Part shown: one piece after another, positions 45,450 through 53,933 of the stretch | Layout of the letters: each line of letters begins with the position of its first letter | Numbering within the stretch: the first letter of the stretch is position 1 | NCBI RefSeq assembly: GCF_009931115.1 | Contig: NZ_CP047491.1 | Span: 372,001-436,000 of the forward strand | Length of the DNA stretch: 64,000 nt | From: Microbulbifer hydrolyticus | GTDB lineage: Bacteria > Pseudomonadota > Gammaproteobacteria > Pseudomonadales > Cellvibrionaceae | Direction of reading: 5' to 3' | Program-made: the position numbers and the translations under genes | The notes under the pieces: generated by a model | The model's input: only the letters and a program-made list of their open reading frames with translations | Databases searched by the model: none | Told to the model about the DNA's origin: nothing

Positions 45450-46733
45450 ATGGCGTTTGCCAATGTAATTGAAATCGATTCCCTGCTTGCAGAAATCAGT
45501 GGCGAGAAGCCTCAGGGCGCGGATATTCGCGAGGATCGCTCGCCGACATCCGACTACTATACGATCAAGGATGCCAGAAATAGTGCGAGGGCGGCCGAAC
45601 GCTCCGCAATGTTCGACGATAGCGACAGTGACCTTCTTGCTCCGTGGCGGGAGGTGGCGGCTACGGCCGAAAAAATCCTGCGAAACCACAGTAAAGACCT
45701 TGAAGTAGCCGCTTGGTACGCTGAAGCGCTGATCCGCCTGTATGGTTTTTCAGGGCTGCGGGACGGCTTTCTTCTGATTGGCGGCCTGGTCGAAAAGTAC
45801 TGGGATGGCCTGTATCCGGAGCCAGATGAAGATGGGCTTGAATCCAAGGTGGCGCCGCTTGCCGGTCTAAATGGCGACGGCGCTGATGGTACTCTGCTGT
45901 TGCCGATTCGCAGTGCGGAGATTACCCCCGTGGGTGATTTCGGGGGCTTTACGTTTTTCCAGTACCAGCAGGCTCGCGACGCTGAAAAAATCGTCGATGA
46001 CGATGCAAAGTTAGCCAGGATCGAGGCGCTGGGCTATAGCCTCGCTGACTTTGATCAAAGCGTAAGTATTGCGGCTCCGGAATGGGCTCAGAGTCTCGTA
46101 GAGACCCTTGATGAGTGCTTGACCACCTACAAAAAACTTAACGAAAGCCTGCGTGCTCACTGTGGGCAGGACGCTCCGCCGAGCACCAGCATCAGCAGCC
46201 TTCTAGATGAAGTCCTCCGTACCATCCGCTTTATTTATAAAGAAAAGCTGGAGTCGCTGAACGTGGTCGAAGAGCAATCTGAGCCCACAGAAAACACTGA
46301 GGACGCGTTTGTATCTGCCTCTGAGCTCGCCGGCACTGGTGCTGGTCACATATTCGCAGTGCCCGGGGGGGCTGTCACTTCTCGCGAAGATGCACTCATG
46401 CTGCTGGAGAGAGCGGCGAAGTACTTTCGTACCTATGAACCCCACACGCCTTTGGCGCCGGGACTCGAGCGGCTGCTGAGCTGGGGCCGGATGACGGTAG
46501 CAGAGCTCATGTCAGAATTACTTCCGGATGAGCACTCGCGTGCAATGTACTCACAGCTCACTGGTGTAAAGCTGGACGGGAGTGATAGCCAGCGTTACAT
46601 CGCGCCCCCGAAAGTTACAGCTTCAAGTGAACCGCAGCAATCTTCCGTCGAGCCTGCCGCTTCATCCGATAGCGGGGCGGGCAGTGGCTGGGGTGAGGAG
46701 AATAAGGAACCCGCTGAAACCACGGGCTGGTAG
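45450..46733 (+). CDS. tssA: T6SS protein TssA
   Basis: 427 residues. The N-terminal ImpA_N domain is clear (SDYYTIKDARNSARAAER, DLEVAAWYAEALIRLYGFSG, LIGGLVEKYWDGLYPEPDED). TssA primes sheath and tube growth or caps the distal end. The C-terminal half (YFRTYEPHTPLAPGLERLLSW) matches the VasJ-like tail. It heads the block tssA-tssB-tssC and has AAGGA before ATG. Confidence 0.9.
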   Translation: MAFANVIEIDSLLAEISGEKPQGADIREDRSPTSDYYTIKDARNSARAAERSAMFDDSDSDLLAPWREVAATAEKILRNHSKDLEVAAWYAEALIRLYGFSGLRDGFLLIGGLVEKYWDGLYPEPDEDGLESKVAPLAGLNGDGADGTLLLPIRSAEITPVGDFGGFTFFQYQQARDAEKIVDDDAKLARIEALGYSLADFDQSVSIAAPEWAQSLVETLDECLTTYKKLNESLRAHCGQDAPPSTSISSLLDEVLRTIRFIYKEKLESLNVVEEQSEPTENTEDAFVSASELAGTGAGHIFAVPGGAVTSREDALMLLERAAKYFRTYEPHTPLAPGLERLLSWGRMTVAELMSELLPDEHSRAMYSQLTGVKLDGSDSQRYIAPPKVTASSEPQQSSVEPAASSDSGAGSGWGEENKEPAETTGW

Positions 46734-46857
46734 GCAGACCTTGAAAATGTGCCCGGCAGTCGGCCAGCCAGATACATATACCCAGGCGAATCAATAGCTT
46801 CAGATTCCGGAAGCTTAATAATCATCGAGATTCCAGTTTAGAGGAAAGGAGACCCAG

Positions 46858-47376
46858 ATGTCCGAGAGTATTCACAACAAACTGAAACGTGTACGCAAGC
46901 CCAGAGTGCATATTACGTATGACGTTGAAACAAATGGCGCAGAAGTAAAAAAAGAACTGCCTTTTGTCACTGGCGTAATGGGGGACTACTCCGGAGACAA
47001 CACTGAGAACCGTAGGCCACTCAAGGAACGGAAGTTTGTTCAAATCGATCGCGACAACTTCAATGATGTAATGGGCAAGGTCAATCCGAAGCTGAACCTG
47101 CAAGTCGAAAATACCCTCGCAGGTGATGGTAGTAAGTTGGCTGTGGACCTCGATTTCAATCATATGGACGACTTTTCCCCGGAGCAGATTGTCGATCAGG
47201 TGGAGCCCCTCAAGCAGCTTCTGGAAGCGCGCAGCAAGCTGCGTGACCTGCTTAGCAAGGCAGATCGATCCGAAGATCTCGAAAAAGTACTCGAGGATAT
47301 CCTGAAGAGTACCGAAAACGTCAGTGCGATCTCGGAGCAGCTTGGTCTCGGTGAAGAGAAGGGGGAGGATGCATAA
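46858..47376 (+). CDS. tssB: T6SS contractile sheath small subunit TssB
   Basis: 172 residues. [40 protein letters not shown] and [16 protein letters not shown] are canonical TssB/VipA motifs, and the C-terminal helical part recruits TssC. It is translationally coupled to tssC (TAATG overlap). Confidence 0.96.
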   Translation: MSESIHNKLKRVRKPRVHITYDVETNGAEVKKELPFVTGVMGDYSGDNTENRRPLKERKFVQIDRDNFNDVMGKVNPKLNLQVENTLAGDGSKLAVDLDFNHMDDFSPEQIVDQVEPLKQLLEARSKLRDLLSKADRSEDLEKVLEDILKSTENVSAISEQLGLGEEKGEDA

Positions 47377-48863
47377 TGAGCACAGAAGTTGAAAACGTAG
47401 TAGAACAGGAACTGGAAGAGCAGTCGGTTAGCTTGCTGGAGCAGGCGATCTCAGCCACGAAGCAGACCCAGCCGGACGAAGCTCAGGATTTGATTGCGAA
47501 TCTCACTCAGCAAGTACTCAAGGGCACTGTGACCTGGGATCGTAACCTTACCCAGACTATCAATAAAGCGGTCCAGGCAATCGACCAGGCTATGTCTCGC
47601 CAGTTATCTGCCATCCTTCATGATCAGAAGTTTCAGAAGCTGGAGGGTTCCTGGCGCGGCTTGAACCATCTGGTTATGAACAGCGAAACTGGTTCTACGC
47701 TGAAAATTCGCATGATGAACCTCTCAAAGCGAGAGCTGTTCCGCGACCTCGATAAAGCGGTCGAGTTTGACCAGAGTCAGACCTTCAAGAAGATTTATGA
47801 GGAAGAGTTTGGTACCGCGGGTGGTGAGCCATTTGGGTGTGTGATTGGGGACTTCGAGTTCACCAGCCACCCAGAAGATGTGGAATTGCTTAGTAAAATG
47901 TCCAATGTCGCAGCCGCGGGATTCTGTCCGTTTATATCGGCGGCGGGAGCGGGCATGTTTGGCTTCAATGACTTTACGGAGCTATCCAAGCCAAGAGACC
48001 TTGGTGGAATATTCGAATCTGGCGAATACATCAAATGGCGAAGTTTCCGCGATAGCGATGATTCTCGGTTCGTGACGCTGGTGATGCCGCGGACACTTGC
48101 GCGCACGCCGTATGGAGCGAATACCAAGCCTGTCGAGTCCTTTAATTTTGAAGAATTTGAAGTAGACGAGTCCGGAGTCTCAAGACCTGCGGATCATGAG
48201 CAATATTGCTGGATGAATGCATCTTATGTCATGGGTACCACGCTGACACAGGCATTCGCCGAAAATTCCTGGTGTACTGCCATCCGCGGTGCCGAAGGTG
48301 GCGGTAAAGTACAGGGCTTGCCCACTCATGTATTTAAGAGTGACGACGGCGATCTTGACCAAAAGTGTCCCACAGAAATCGGTATTACCGACCGCCGTGA
48401 GGCAGAATTGAGTGCGCAGGGATTTCTTCCGCTGTGTCATTACAAGAATACCGACTACTCTGTATTCTTCGGGTCGCAGAGTGCGCAAAAGCCAAAGGTG
48501 TTCGACGACCCGGATGCCACGGCCAATGCGTCAATTTCTGCACGCCTGCCTTACCTGATGGCCACTTCACGTATAGCGCACTATCTCAAGGTGATGGCGC
48601 GGGATAAAGTGGGATCATTTATGGAGGCCGGCGACTGCGAGCGCTGGCTGAACAAGTGGATTTCCCAGTATACCAATTCAAATCCGGAAGCAAGTGCCGA
48701 GATGAAAGCCAAGTATCCGCTGGCCGAGGCGCGAGTCGAGGTGAAGGAAATTCCTGGCCAACCCGGCTGCTATAGCGCCGTTGCTTACCTGAAGCCCTGG
48801 CTGCAAATGGAAGAGTTGACGACTTCCATGCGCATGGTTGCCAATATTCCCTCAGCTGGCTGA
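47376..48863 (+). CDS. tssC: T6SS contractile sheath large subunit TssC
   Basis: 495 residues, complete. [55 protein letters not shown] and the C-terminal handshake region ([19 protein letters not shown]) are intact. With TssB it forms the contractile sheath disassembled by ClpV. An intrinsic-type hairpin follows directly. Confidence 0.97.
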   Translation: MSTEVENVVEQELEEQSVSLLEQAISATKQTQPDEAQDLIANLTQQVLKGTVTWDRNLTQTINKAVQAIDQAMSRQLSAILHDQKFQKLEGSWRGLNHLVMNSETGSTLKIRMMNLSKRELFRDLDKAVEFDQSQTFKKIYEEEFGTAGGEPFGCVIGDFEFTSHPEDVELLSKMSNVAAAGFCPFISAAGAGMFGFNDFTELSKPRDLGGIFESGEYIKWRSFRDSDDSRFVTLVMPRTLARTPYGANTKPVESFNFEEFEVDESGVSRPADHEQYCWMNASYVMGTTLTQAFAENSWCTAIRGAEGGGKVQGLPTHVFKSDDGDLDQKCPTEIGITDRREAELSAQGFLPLCHYKNTDYSVFFGSQSAQKPKVFDDPDATANASISARLPYLMATSRIAHYLKVMARDKVGSFMEAGDCERWLNKWISQYTNSNPEASAEMKAKYPLAEARVEVKEIPGQPGCYSAVAYLKPWLQMEELTTSMRMVANIPSAG

Positions 48864-48870
48864 TTCGAGC

Positions 48871-48901
48871 GGGGTCGGTATACGTGCCGACCCCGTTTAT
48901 T
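48871..48901 (+). terminator. terminator or attenuator hairpin between tssC and the second tssC-like gene
   Basis: GGGGTCGG (48871-48878) pairs with CCGACCCC (48887-48894) around an 8-nt loop, followed by GTTTATT. It probably lowers transcription beyond the abundant sheath genes. Confidence 0.65.
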
Positions 48902-48948
48902 CACCAATGAATTTCTGATCGAATTTTTCACCTCTCCGGGAGTCCTTC

Positions 48949-50469
48949 TTGCCTGCCACTTTCTGTGGACTACCTGCAGGTCAGGTAGATCGCTCACTAC
49001 GATATGACATCGCATCAGCGGAAGGAAACTGGCTGCAGCAGTTTCTTGATGAGCCTGACGACCTGTTTGCATTTGAATGCCTGGTTGCCGCTTGCGTGGC
49101 CGACGTACGCCGTCGCCAGAGCAGTGTGCGACAGTGGATCAGCGGCGTTATTTCGGAGTTGGACGAACTGATCTCGCAGCAGGTTAACTGCATTATTCAC
49201 GATCGAAAGTTTCAGCAGTTGGAGGCAAGCTGGCGAGGCATATCACTTCTGGTGAACCAGGCGCCGAGTGCAGAAAATGTAAAGATCAAGCTGTTGGATT
49301 TAAGCTGGAAGGATCTCAGTCGCGACATCGAGCGCGCGCCTGACTTTGACCAGTCTGGTTTTTTTCATCTTATTTATAATGAAGAGTTTGGTACGCCCGG
49401 TGGTCAGCCTTATGGGTTACTGGTTGGCGACTACTACGTCGCCCATCGACCATTTGATGGACATCCACACGACGATGTATTCACCCTCCAGGGGGTGGCG
49501 CATACTGCGGCTGCGGCATTCGCCCCCTTTATCTGTAGCGCCGCACCTCAGCTGTTCGGTGTGGATAGCTACGATGATCTTGCCAAACCGATGAACTATG
49601 CGGAAATATTTCGGCAGAAGCAGTACATTCGCTGGAATAGTCTCCGCGACCTTGAGGATAGCCGGTTTATCGGGATTACATTGCCGCAGGTGCTGCTGCG
49701 GGATACGTACAGCGGGAGCTCCAGTTCGCTGCGCGGGTTGCACTTCCGTGAGGAGGTGGGCGGGACCGACAGTAAGCGGTATTTGTGGGGAAACAGTGTT
49801 TTTGCGATGGCCGCAGTGCTGGTGCGGGAATTCGACGAAGTAGGCTGGTTTTCCCATATTCGCGGTGTCGCAAGGGATCACCTTGGTGGGGGGTTGGTAA
49901 CACAGCTGCCTTCCGTGGGTTTTGGTGTGGATAGCAATTCACAGGTAGTCAAAATGTCCACTTCGATTCTGGTGACCGACTTTGCGGAGCGGGAGCTGAG
50001 CGATCTCGGTTTTATCTGCCTGTGCCACTGCTACGACACTCCCTACAGTGCCTTTAACAGTGTTCCCTCTTTGCAGCGGCCAAAGCAATACAGTACGAAG
50101 TCTGCGACGGCCAATGCACGGATCAGCAGCATGTTGCAGCAGATACTCTGTGCCTCCCGGTTTGCGCATTACATCAAGGTCATGATTCGTGACAAGGTCG
50201 GCGCGTATATGAACGCTGCTGACTGCGAGCGGCAGCTACAGCAGTGGATGGACCGGTATACAACTGGAAGAGAAGATCTTTCGTGGGACATGCTGGCTCG
50301 GTATCCGTTGCGGGAGGCGCGGGTAAAAGTGATGGATGAGCCGGGAAAAATAGGTAGTTACCAGAGTGTAATTCACCTGAAAACGCACTATACCGTAGAC
50401 CACCTGGTATCTGAGCTGAAGCTAACTACCGCCCTGTCACAGATTGGCGTAGGAGCGGTTAGCGGATGA
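48949..50469 (+). CDS. second full-length TssC family protein (ImpD-like)
   Basis: 506 residues from TTG 48949, supported by GGGAG 6 nt upstream. It is a TssC paralogue (KFQQLEASWRGISLLVNQ, PYGLLVGDYYVAHRPFDGHP, IRWNSLRDLEDSRFIGITLP, SRFAHYIKVMIRDKVGAYM). It corresponds to the extra TssC-like gene (ImpD) known from the Rhizobium imp locus. The position-specific sheath-to-TssB contact region is less conserved than in tssC. It lies upstream of tssE with a 4-nt stop/start overlap. The paralogue's role is unproven. Confidence 0.85.
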   Translation: MPATFCGLPAGQVDRSLRYDIASAEGNWLQQFLDEPDDLFAFECLVAACVADVRRRQSSVRQWISGVISELDELISQQVNCIIHDRKFQQLEASWRGISLLVNQAPSAENVKIKLLDLSWKDLSRDIERAPDFDQSGFFHLIYNEEFGTPGGQPYGLLVGDYYVAHRPFDGHPHDDVFTLQGVAHTAAAAFAPFICSAAPQLFGVDSYDDLAKPMNYAEIFRQKQYIRWNSLRDLEDSRFIGITLPQVLLRDTYSGSSSSLRGLHFREEVGGTDSKRYLWGNSVFAMAAVLVREFDEVGWFSHIRGVARDHLGGGLVTQLPSVGFGVDSNSQVVKMSTSILVTDFAERELSDLGFICLCHCYDTPYSAFNSVPSLQRPKQYSTKSATANARISSMLQQILCASRFAHYIKVMIRDKVGAYMNAADCERQLQQWMDRYTTGREDLSWDMLARYPLREARVKVMDEPGKIGSYQSVIHLKTHYTVDHLVSELKLTTALSQIGVGAVSG

Positions 50470-50939
50470 CCGGGGAAAAGCGTTTACTGGCTCCGCTGCT
50501 CGACCGCTTGCTGGATTCCTCGAGCCAAATTGATATGCACCGTCCTCATCAGGTGCTCAGGCAACTGCGCGAGGCCGTGCGACGTGATCTAGAGCACCTG
50601 TTTAACACACGCTACCGGTGCCTGTCCCACCCCCCCGAATGTGAAAACCTGGAAACTTCGAACATCAATTTCGGTCTTCCTGATCTTTCCACGATCAACT
50701 TGACCTCTGCTGATAGTCGCAAACGGTTTTGCCGGGATATCGAGCGAACCATACTCGATTTCGAACCACGCATTCGCTCTGTCAGGGTATCGGCTCAGGA
50801 CAAGGTGGATACCGAGGACCCGAGTATCCATTTTCGTGTGGAAGCCGTACTGCAGGTGAATCCTGCCTCTGAAGTGATTGTGTTTGATTCCACGCTGAAT
50901 CCGGTCACGCAGCTTGTGGATGTTTCGGAGATTGTTTGA
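50466..50939 (+). CDS. tssE: T6SS baseplate protein TssE
   Basis: 157 residues, gp25-like. RQLREAVRRDLEHLFNTR and the following NFGLPDLSTINLTS are the family core, and FEPRIRSVRV is the EPR-containing block. Overlaps both the preceding gene (ATGA) and tssF (TGATG). Confidence 0.93.
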   Translation: MTGEKRLLAPLLDRLLDSSSQIDMHRPHQVLRQLREAVRRDLEHLFNTRYRCLSHPPECENLETSNINFGLPDLSTINLTSADSRKRFCRDIERTILDFEPRIRSVRVSAQDKVDTEDPSIHFRVEAVLQVNPASEVIVFDSTLNPVTQLVDVSEIV

Positions 50940-52768
50940 TGAGTGAAAAACTGATCGATCTGTACGAAAAGGAATTGGCTTTCGTTCAGCAAACTGCGGG
51001 CGAATTTGCACGTCTTCACCCGGCGGCTGCATCCCGATTGCAGTTGGATACCGATGCGGTAGATGATCCGCTGGTGGGCAGGCTCCTTTCCGGCTTCGCC
51101 TACATGAATGCCCGAGTCCAGCAAAAGCTGAATGACGACTTCCCCGAGTTGACGGACGCCGTGCTGGAAACCCTGTATCCCCATTACCTGCGCCCGATTC
51201 CATCGTGTGCCATTGCGCAGTTTGAGCCGGAAGCCGATCTGGACAGTATTGTAAGTATCGAACGCGACCTGCTGCTCGAAACAGAAACTTTTCAGGGGCA
51301 GAATTGTCGTTTTACCAGCTGCTACCCCGTGACGATCAGTCCGGTACGCGTCGAGTCCGCCAGCTTGATGCCGCGGCCATTTATTGCGCCGGGCTGTAAC
51401 GATGTGCCGGGTGCCAACGCGGTACTCAAGCTGTCACTGAAAACGCTCTCTGAAGAAATTCGGTTTTCGGACCTCAAGCCTGATTCTCTGCGTTTTTTCC
51501 TGCGTGGGCTTCCCAGTCATATTTGTGAATTGTACGACCTGCTTTTCACCCGCTGTGTGAAGCTGGTGGTAGCCAACGGTGAGGGCGATCCAAAACCGGT
51601 GATGTTGGAGCCGGACTTGCTGAAACAGGTCGGCCTGGATCCGGACGAGGCACTACTACCCTACCCTGATTCCGCCTTTATGGGATATCGCCTATTGACG
51701 GAATACTTTGCCTTCCCTGAGAAATTCCAGTTTATCGACGTGACCGGACTTGGCGAGGCGCTGGACACTCACTACGGCGATACGCTTAATCTCTATTTTT
51801 ACCTGTCTGAAACACATGATGAACTGGAAAAGCAGGTCGCGCCCGAGATGTTCGTGCTCGGATGTACTCCGGTCGTCAATCTTTTCCCGCAGAGCGCGGA
51901 TCCGATCCCGGTGAATCACCGGCAGTACCAGTACCAGGTTGTGCCGGACGTGCGACGTAGTGGCGGACTCGAGGTGTACTCCATCGATCAGGTCAACGGA
52001 ACTGACAGTGCCGGAAATACCACGGCGTACCGCCGCTTCTACGGGCTTCAGCACAGCCAGATACCGGGTACGCAAAGTGCCTTCTGGTACTCGCGTCGGC
52101 GAGATGTGGTTGAGGGCGAGCATGGTAATGAGTTGGCTTCAGAGATGGATATTACGCTGGTCGACCTGGAGTTCAACCCGTACCGGGCGGGAGGACAAAC
52201 ACTTGACCTGAGTCTGACCTGCAGCAACCGCAATCTGCCAAAAAGACTGCCGACAGGGAATGCTCAGCCCCACCTTTGCATTGTTGATGGAGATGCGCCT
52301 ACCCGTCGCATCAGCTGTACGGTAGCGCCGACTGAAACCTTACGCCCCCCGCGTCGCGAGCGTGGGTACTGGAGACTGATTTCGCACCTCAATCTTAATC
52401 ACTTATCACTAAGTGGTGAGGGTGGTTGCGAAGCGTTTAAGGAAATTCTACGACTGTATGACTTCCGGAATTCTGGCAGCACCCGAAATATGATTGAAGC
52501 ACTGCTGAAATTGGATACCAGACCAATAACAGCGCCAATTCAAATTGATGGCGGCGTCGTTCTATGCCGTGGAACGGAAGTGATCATCGAGCTTGACTCT
52601 ATGATGCTCAAAGGAACCAGCTCATTTCTTTTTGCCAGCGTGATCGAGCGCTTCCTCGCGTTGTACTGCTCGATCAATTCATTTACGAGGTTGATCGCAA
52701 AACAGAGCGGTCGAGACGGAGAACTGAAGCGATGGCCACCTCGCGCAGGCGACAAAGCACTGTTGTAA
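50939..52768 (+). CDS. tssF: T6SS baseplate protein TssF
   Basis: 609 residues. The opening LIDLYEKELAFVQQTAGEFA, the region DPLVGRLLSGFAYMNARVQQKL and DFPELTDAVLETLYPHYLRP define TssF. It forms the baseplate wedge with TssE, TssG and TssK. ATG 50939 overlaps the tssE stop; the 3' end overlaps tssG by 37 bp. Confidence 0.95.
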   Translation: MSEKLIDLYEKELAFVQQTAGEFARLHPAAASRLQLDTDAVDDPLVGRLLSGFAYMNARVQQKLNDDFPELTDAVLETLYPHYLRPIPSCAIAQFEPEADLDSIVSIERDLLLETETFQGQNCRFTSCYPVTISPVRVESASLMPRPFIAPGCNDVPGANAVLKLSLKTLSEEIRFSDLKPDSLRFFLRGLPSHICELYDLLFTRCVKLVVANGEGDPKPVMLEPDLLKQVGLDPDEALLPYPDSAFMGYRLLTEYFAFPEKFQFIDVTGLGEALDTHYGDTLNLYFYLSETHDELEKQVAPEMFVLGCTPVVNLFPQSADPIPVNHRQYQYQVVPDVRRSGGLEVYSIDQVNGTDSAGNTTAYRRFYGLQHSQIPGTQSAFWYSRRRDVVEGEHGNELASEMDITLVDLEFNPYRAGGQTLDLSLTCSNRNLPKRLPTGNAQPHLCIVDGDAPTRRISCTVAPTETLRPPRRERGYWRLISHLNLNHLSLSGEGGCEAFKEILRLYDFRNSGSTRNMIEALLKLDTRPITAPIQIDGGVVLCRGTEVIIELDSMMLKGTSSFLFASVIERFLALYCSINSFTRLIAKQSGRDGELKRWPPRAGDKALL

Positions 52769-53871
52769 TCGATAATCTGGAGAGCGCTCCCTATGAGTAT
52801 GAGTTTTTCCAGGCAGTCCGCCTTCTGGAAATGGCGGCATTGCAAGACGAGCATCAATCCCATGGGGTGAGTGTTGGCGATTCTGCGCCGCCATCGCGTG
52901 AATTTATACGCTTCAGCGCGCAGACCTCGCTGTCGTTTGTAAGCGCCGATGTGCTACGTCTTGAAGGACCAGGAAGGCGTAAAAAAAATACTGAATCTGG
53001 TAGCGAAGCGTGGTGTCAAAAGTGGGAGATGGAAGTTGGTTTTACTGGTCTGGCTGGTAGCCAGGGGGTTCTCCCATATTACCTGACTGAAACATTACAG
53101 CGTGAACTTAAAGCGAAGAACTCTGCGCTAAAAGAGTTTCTCGATATATTTCACCATCGCCATGTCTCCCTTTTATACCGGGCGTGGCAAAAATACCAGA
53201 TGCCTGTGAATTATGAGATTGCCAGGCTGCGAGGTGACAAAGACCCGGATCTTTTCAGTCAGGCAATCTCCTCTGTAGCGGGCCTGGGTACCAGTGAAAT
53301 GCGCTACCGCCTGCCGTTGCCGGATGATGCGCTTCTCGGGATGGCGGGGCTTCTCGGCCGCCAGCAGTGTTCAGCCGTTTCCCTCAAGCATATGATTCGC
53401 TGCTATTTCGGCCTAGAGGTAGCGATCGAGCAGTTTCAGGGGCGGTGGGACGCGTTGCCCGAGGACGTGCTAACCAGGCTTCCCTGTGATCAACATCCGC
53501 AGGGTGTGAACAATCGCCTGGGCCTAGACACCATTGTCGGCACGCACTGTTTTCAGGCCCAGAACAAGTTCCGGGTGGTAATAGAGCCGATGGGGTACGA
53601 AGACCACATGGCTATGGCGCCGGGCGGGCGCAAGCTGGAAGCGCTGAAAGCGTTTATTCAGTTAAGCGCCGGTGTTGAAATGGATTTTGAAATAGCAGCG
53701 ACGTTATACACCGAGCAAGTGGCGCCAGTTCAACTTTCATTGAATGCCGCGACGCAGCCGCTTCTGGGTTGGAATTCGCACATGGCCGCAGAGCAGAAGG
53801 ATGGCAAGCCGGTCATTATCAGTCTCGGCGCGGATCAGCTTTCTCCGGACGAGGCTCTACCAACGGCGTGA
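52732..53871 (+). CDS. tssG: T6SS baseplate protein TssG
   Basis: 379 residues. The YEYEFFQAVRLLEMA opening, FTGLAGSQGVLPYYLTETL, and RCYFGLEVAIEQF with the late LDTIVGTHCFQAQNKFRV match TssG/VasB. The overlap with tssF suggests translational coupling. It is the partner of TssF in the wedge. Confidence 0.94.
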   Translation: MATSRRRQSTVVIDNLESAPYEYEFFQAVRLLEMAALQDEHQSHGVSVGDSAPPSREFIRFSAQTSLSFVSADVLRLEGPGRRKKNTESGSEAWCQKWEMEVGFTGLAGSQGVLPYYLTETLQRELKAKNSALKEFLDIFHHRHVSLLYRAWQKYQMPVNYEIARLRGDKDPDLFSQAISSVAGLGTSEMRYRLPLPDDALLGMAGLLGRQQCSAVSLKHMIRCYFGLEVAIEQFQGRWDALPEDVLTRLPCDQHPQGVNNRLGLDTIVGTHCFQAQNKFRVVIEPMGYEDHMAMAPGGRKLEALKAFIQLSAGVEMDFEIAATLYTEQVAPVQLSLNAATQPLLGWNSHMAAEQKDGKPVIISLGADQLSPDEALPTA

Positions 53872-53933
53872 GCCGGCATTAACGAGTACAGCGAATCTGG
53901 AAAAACACGGACTACCACGAGGGAATATTCAGG

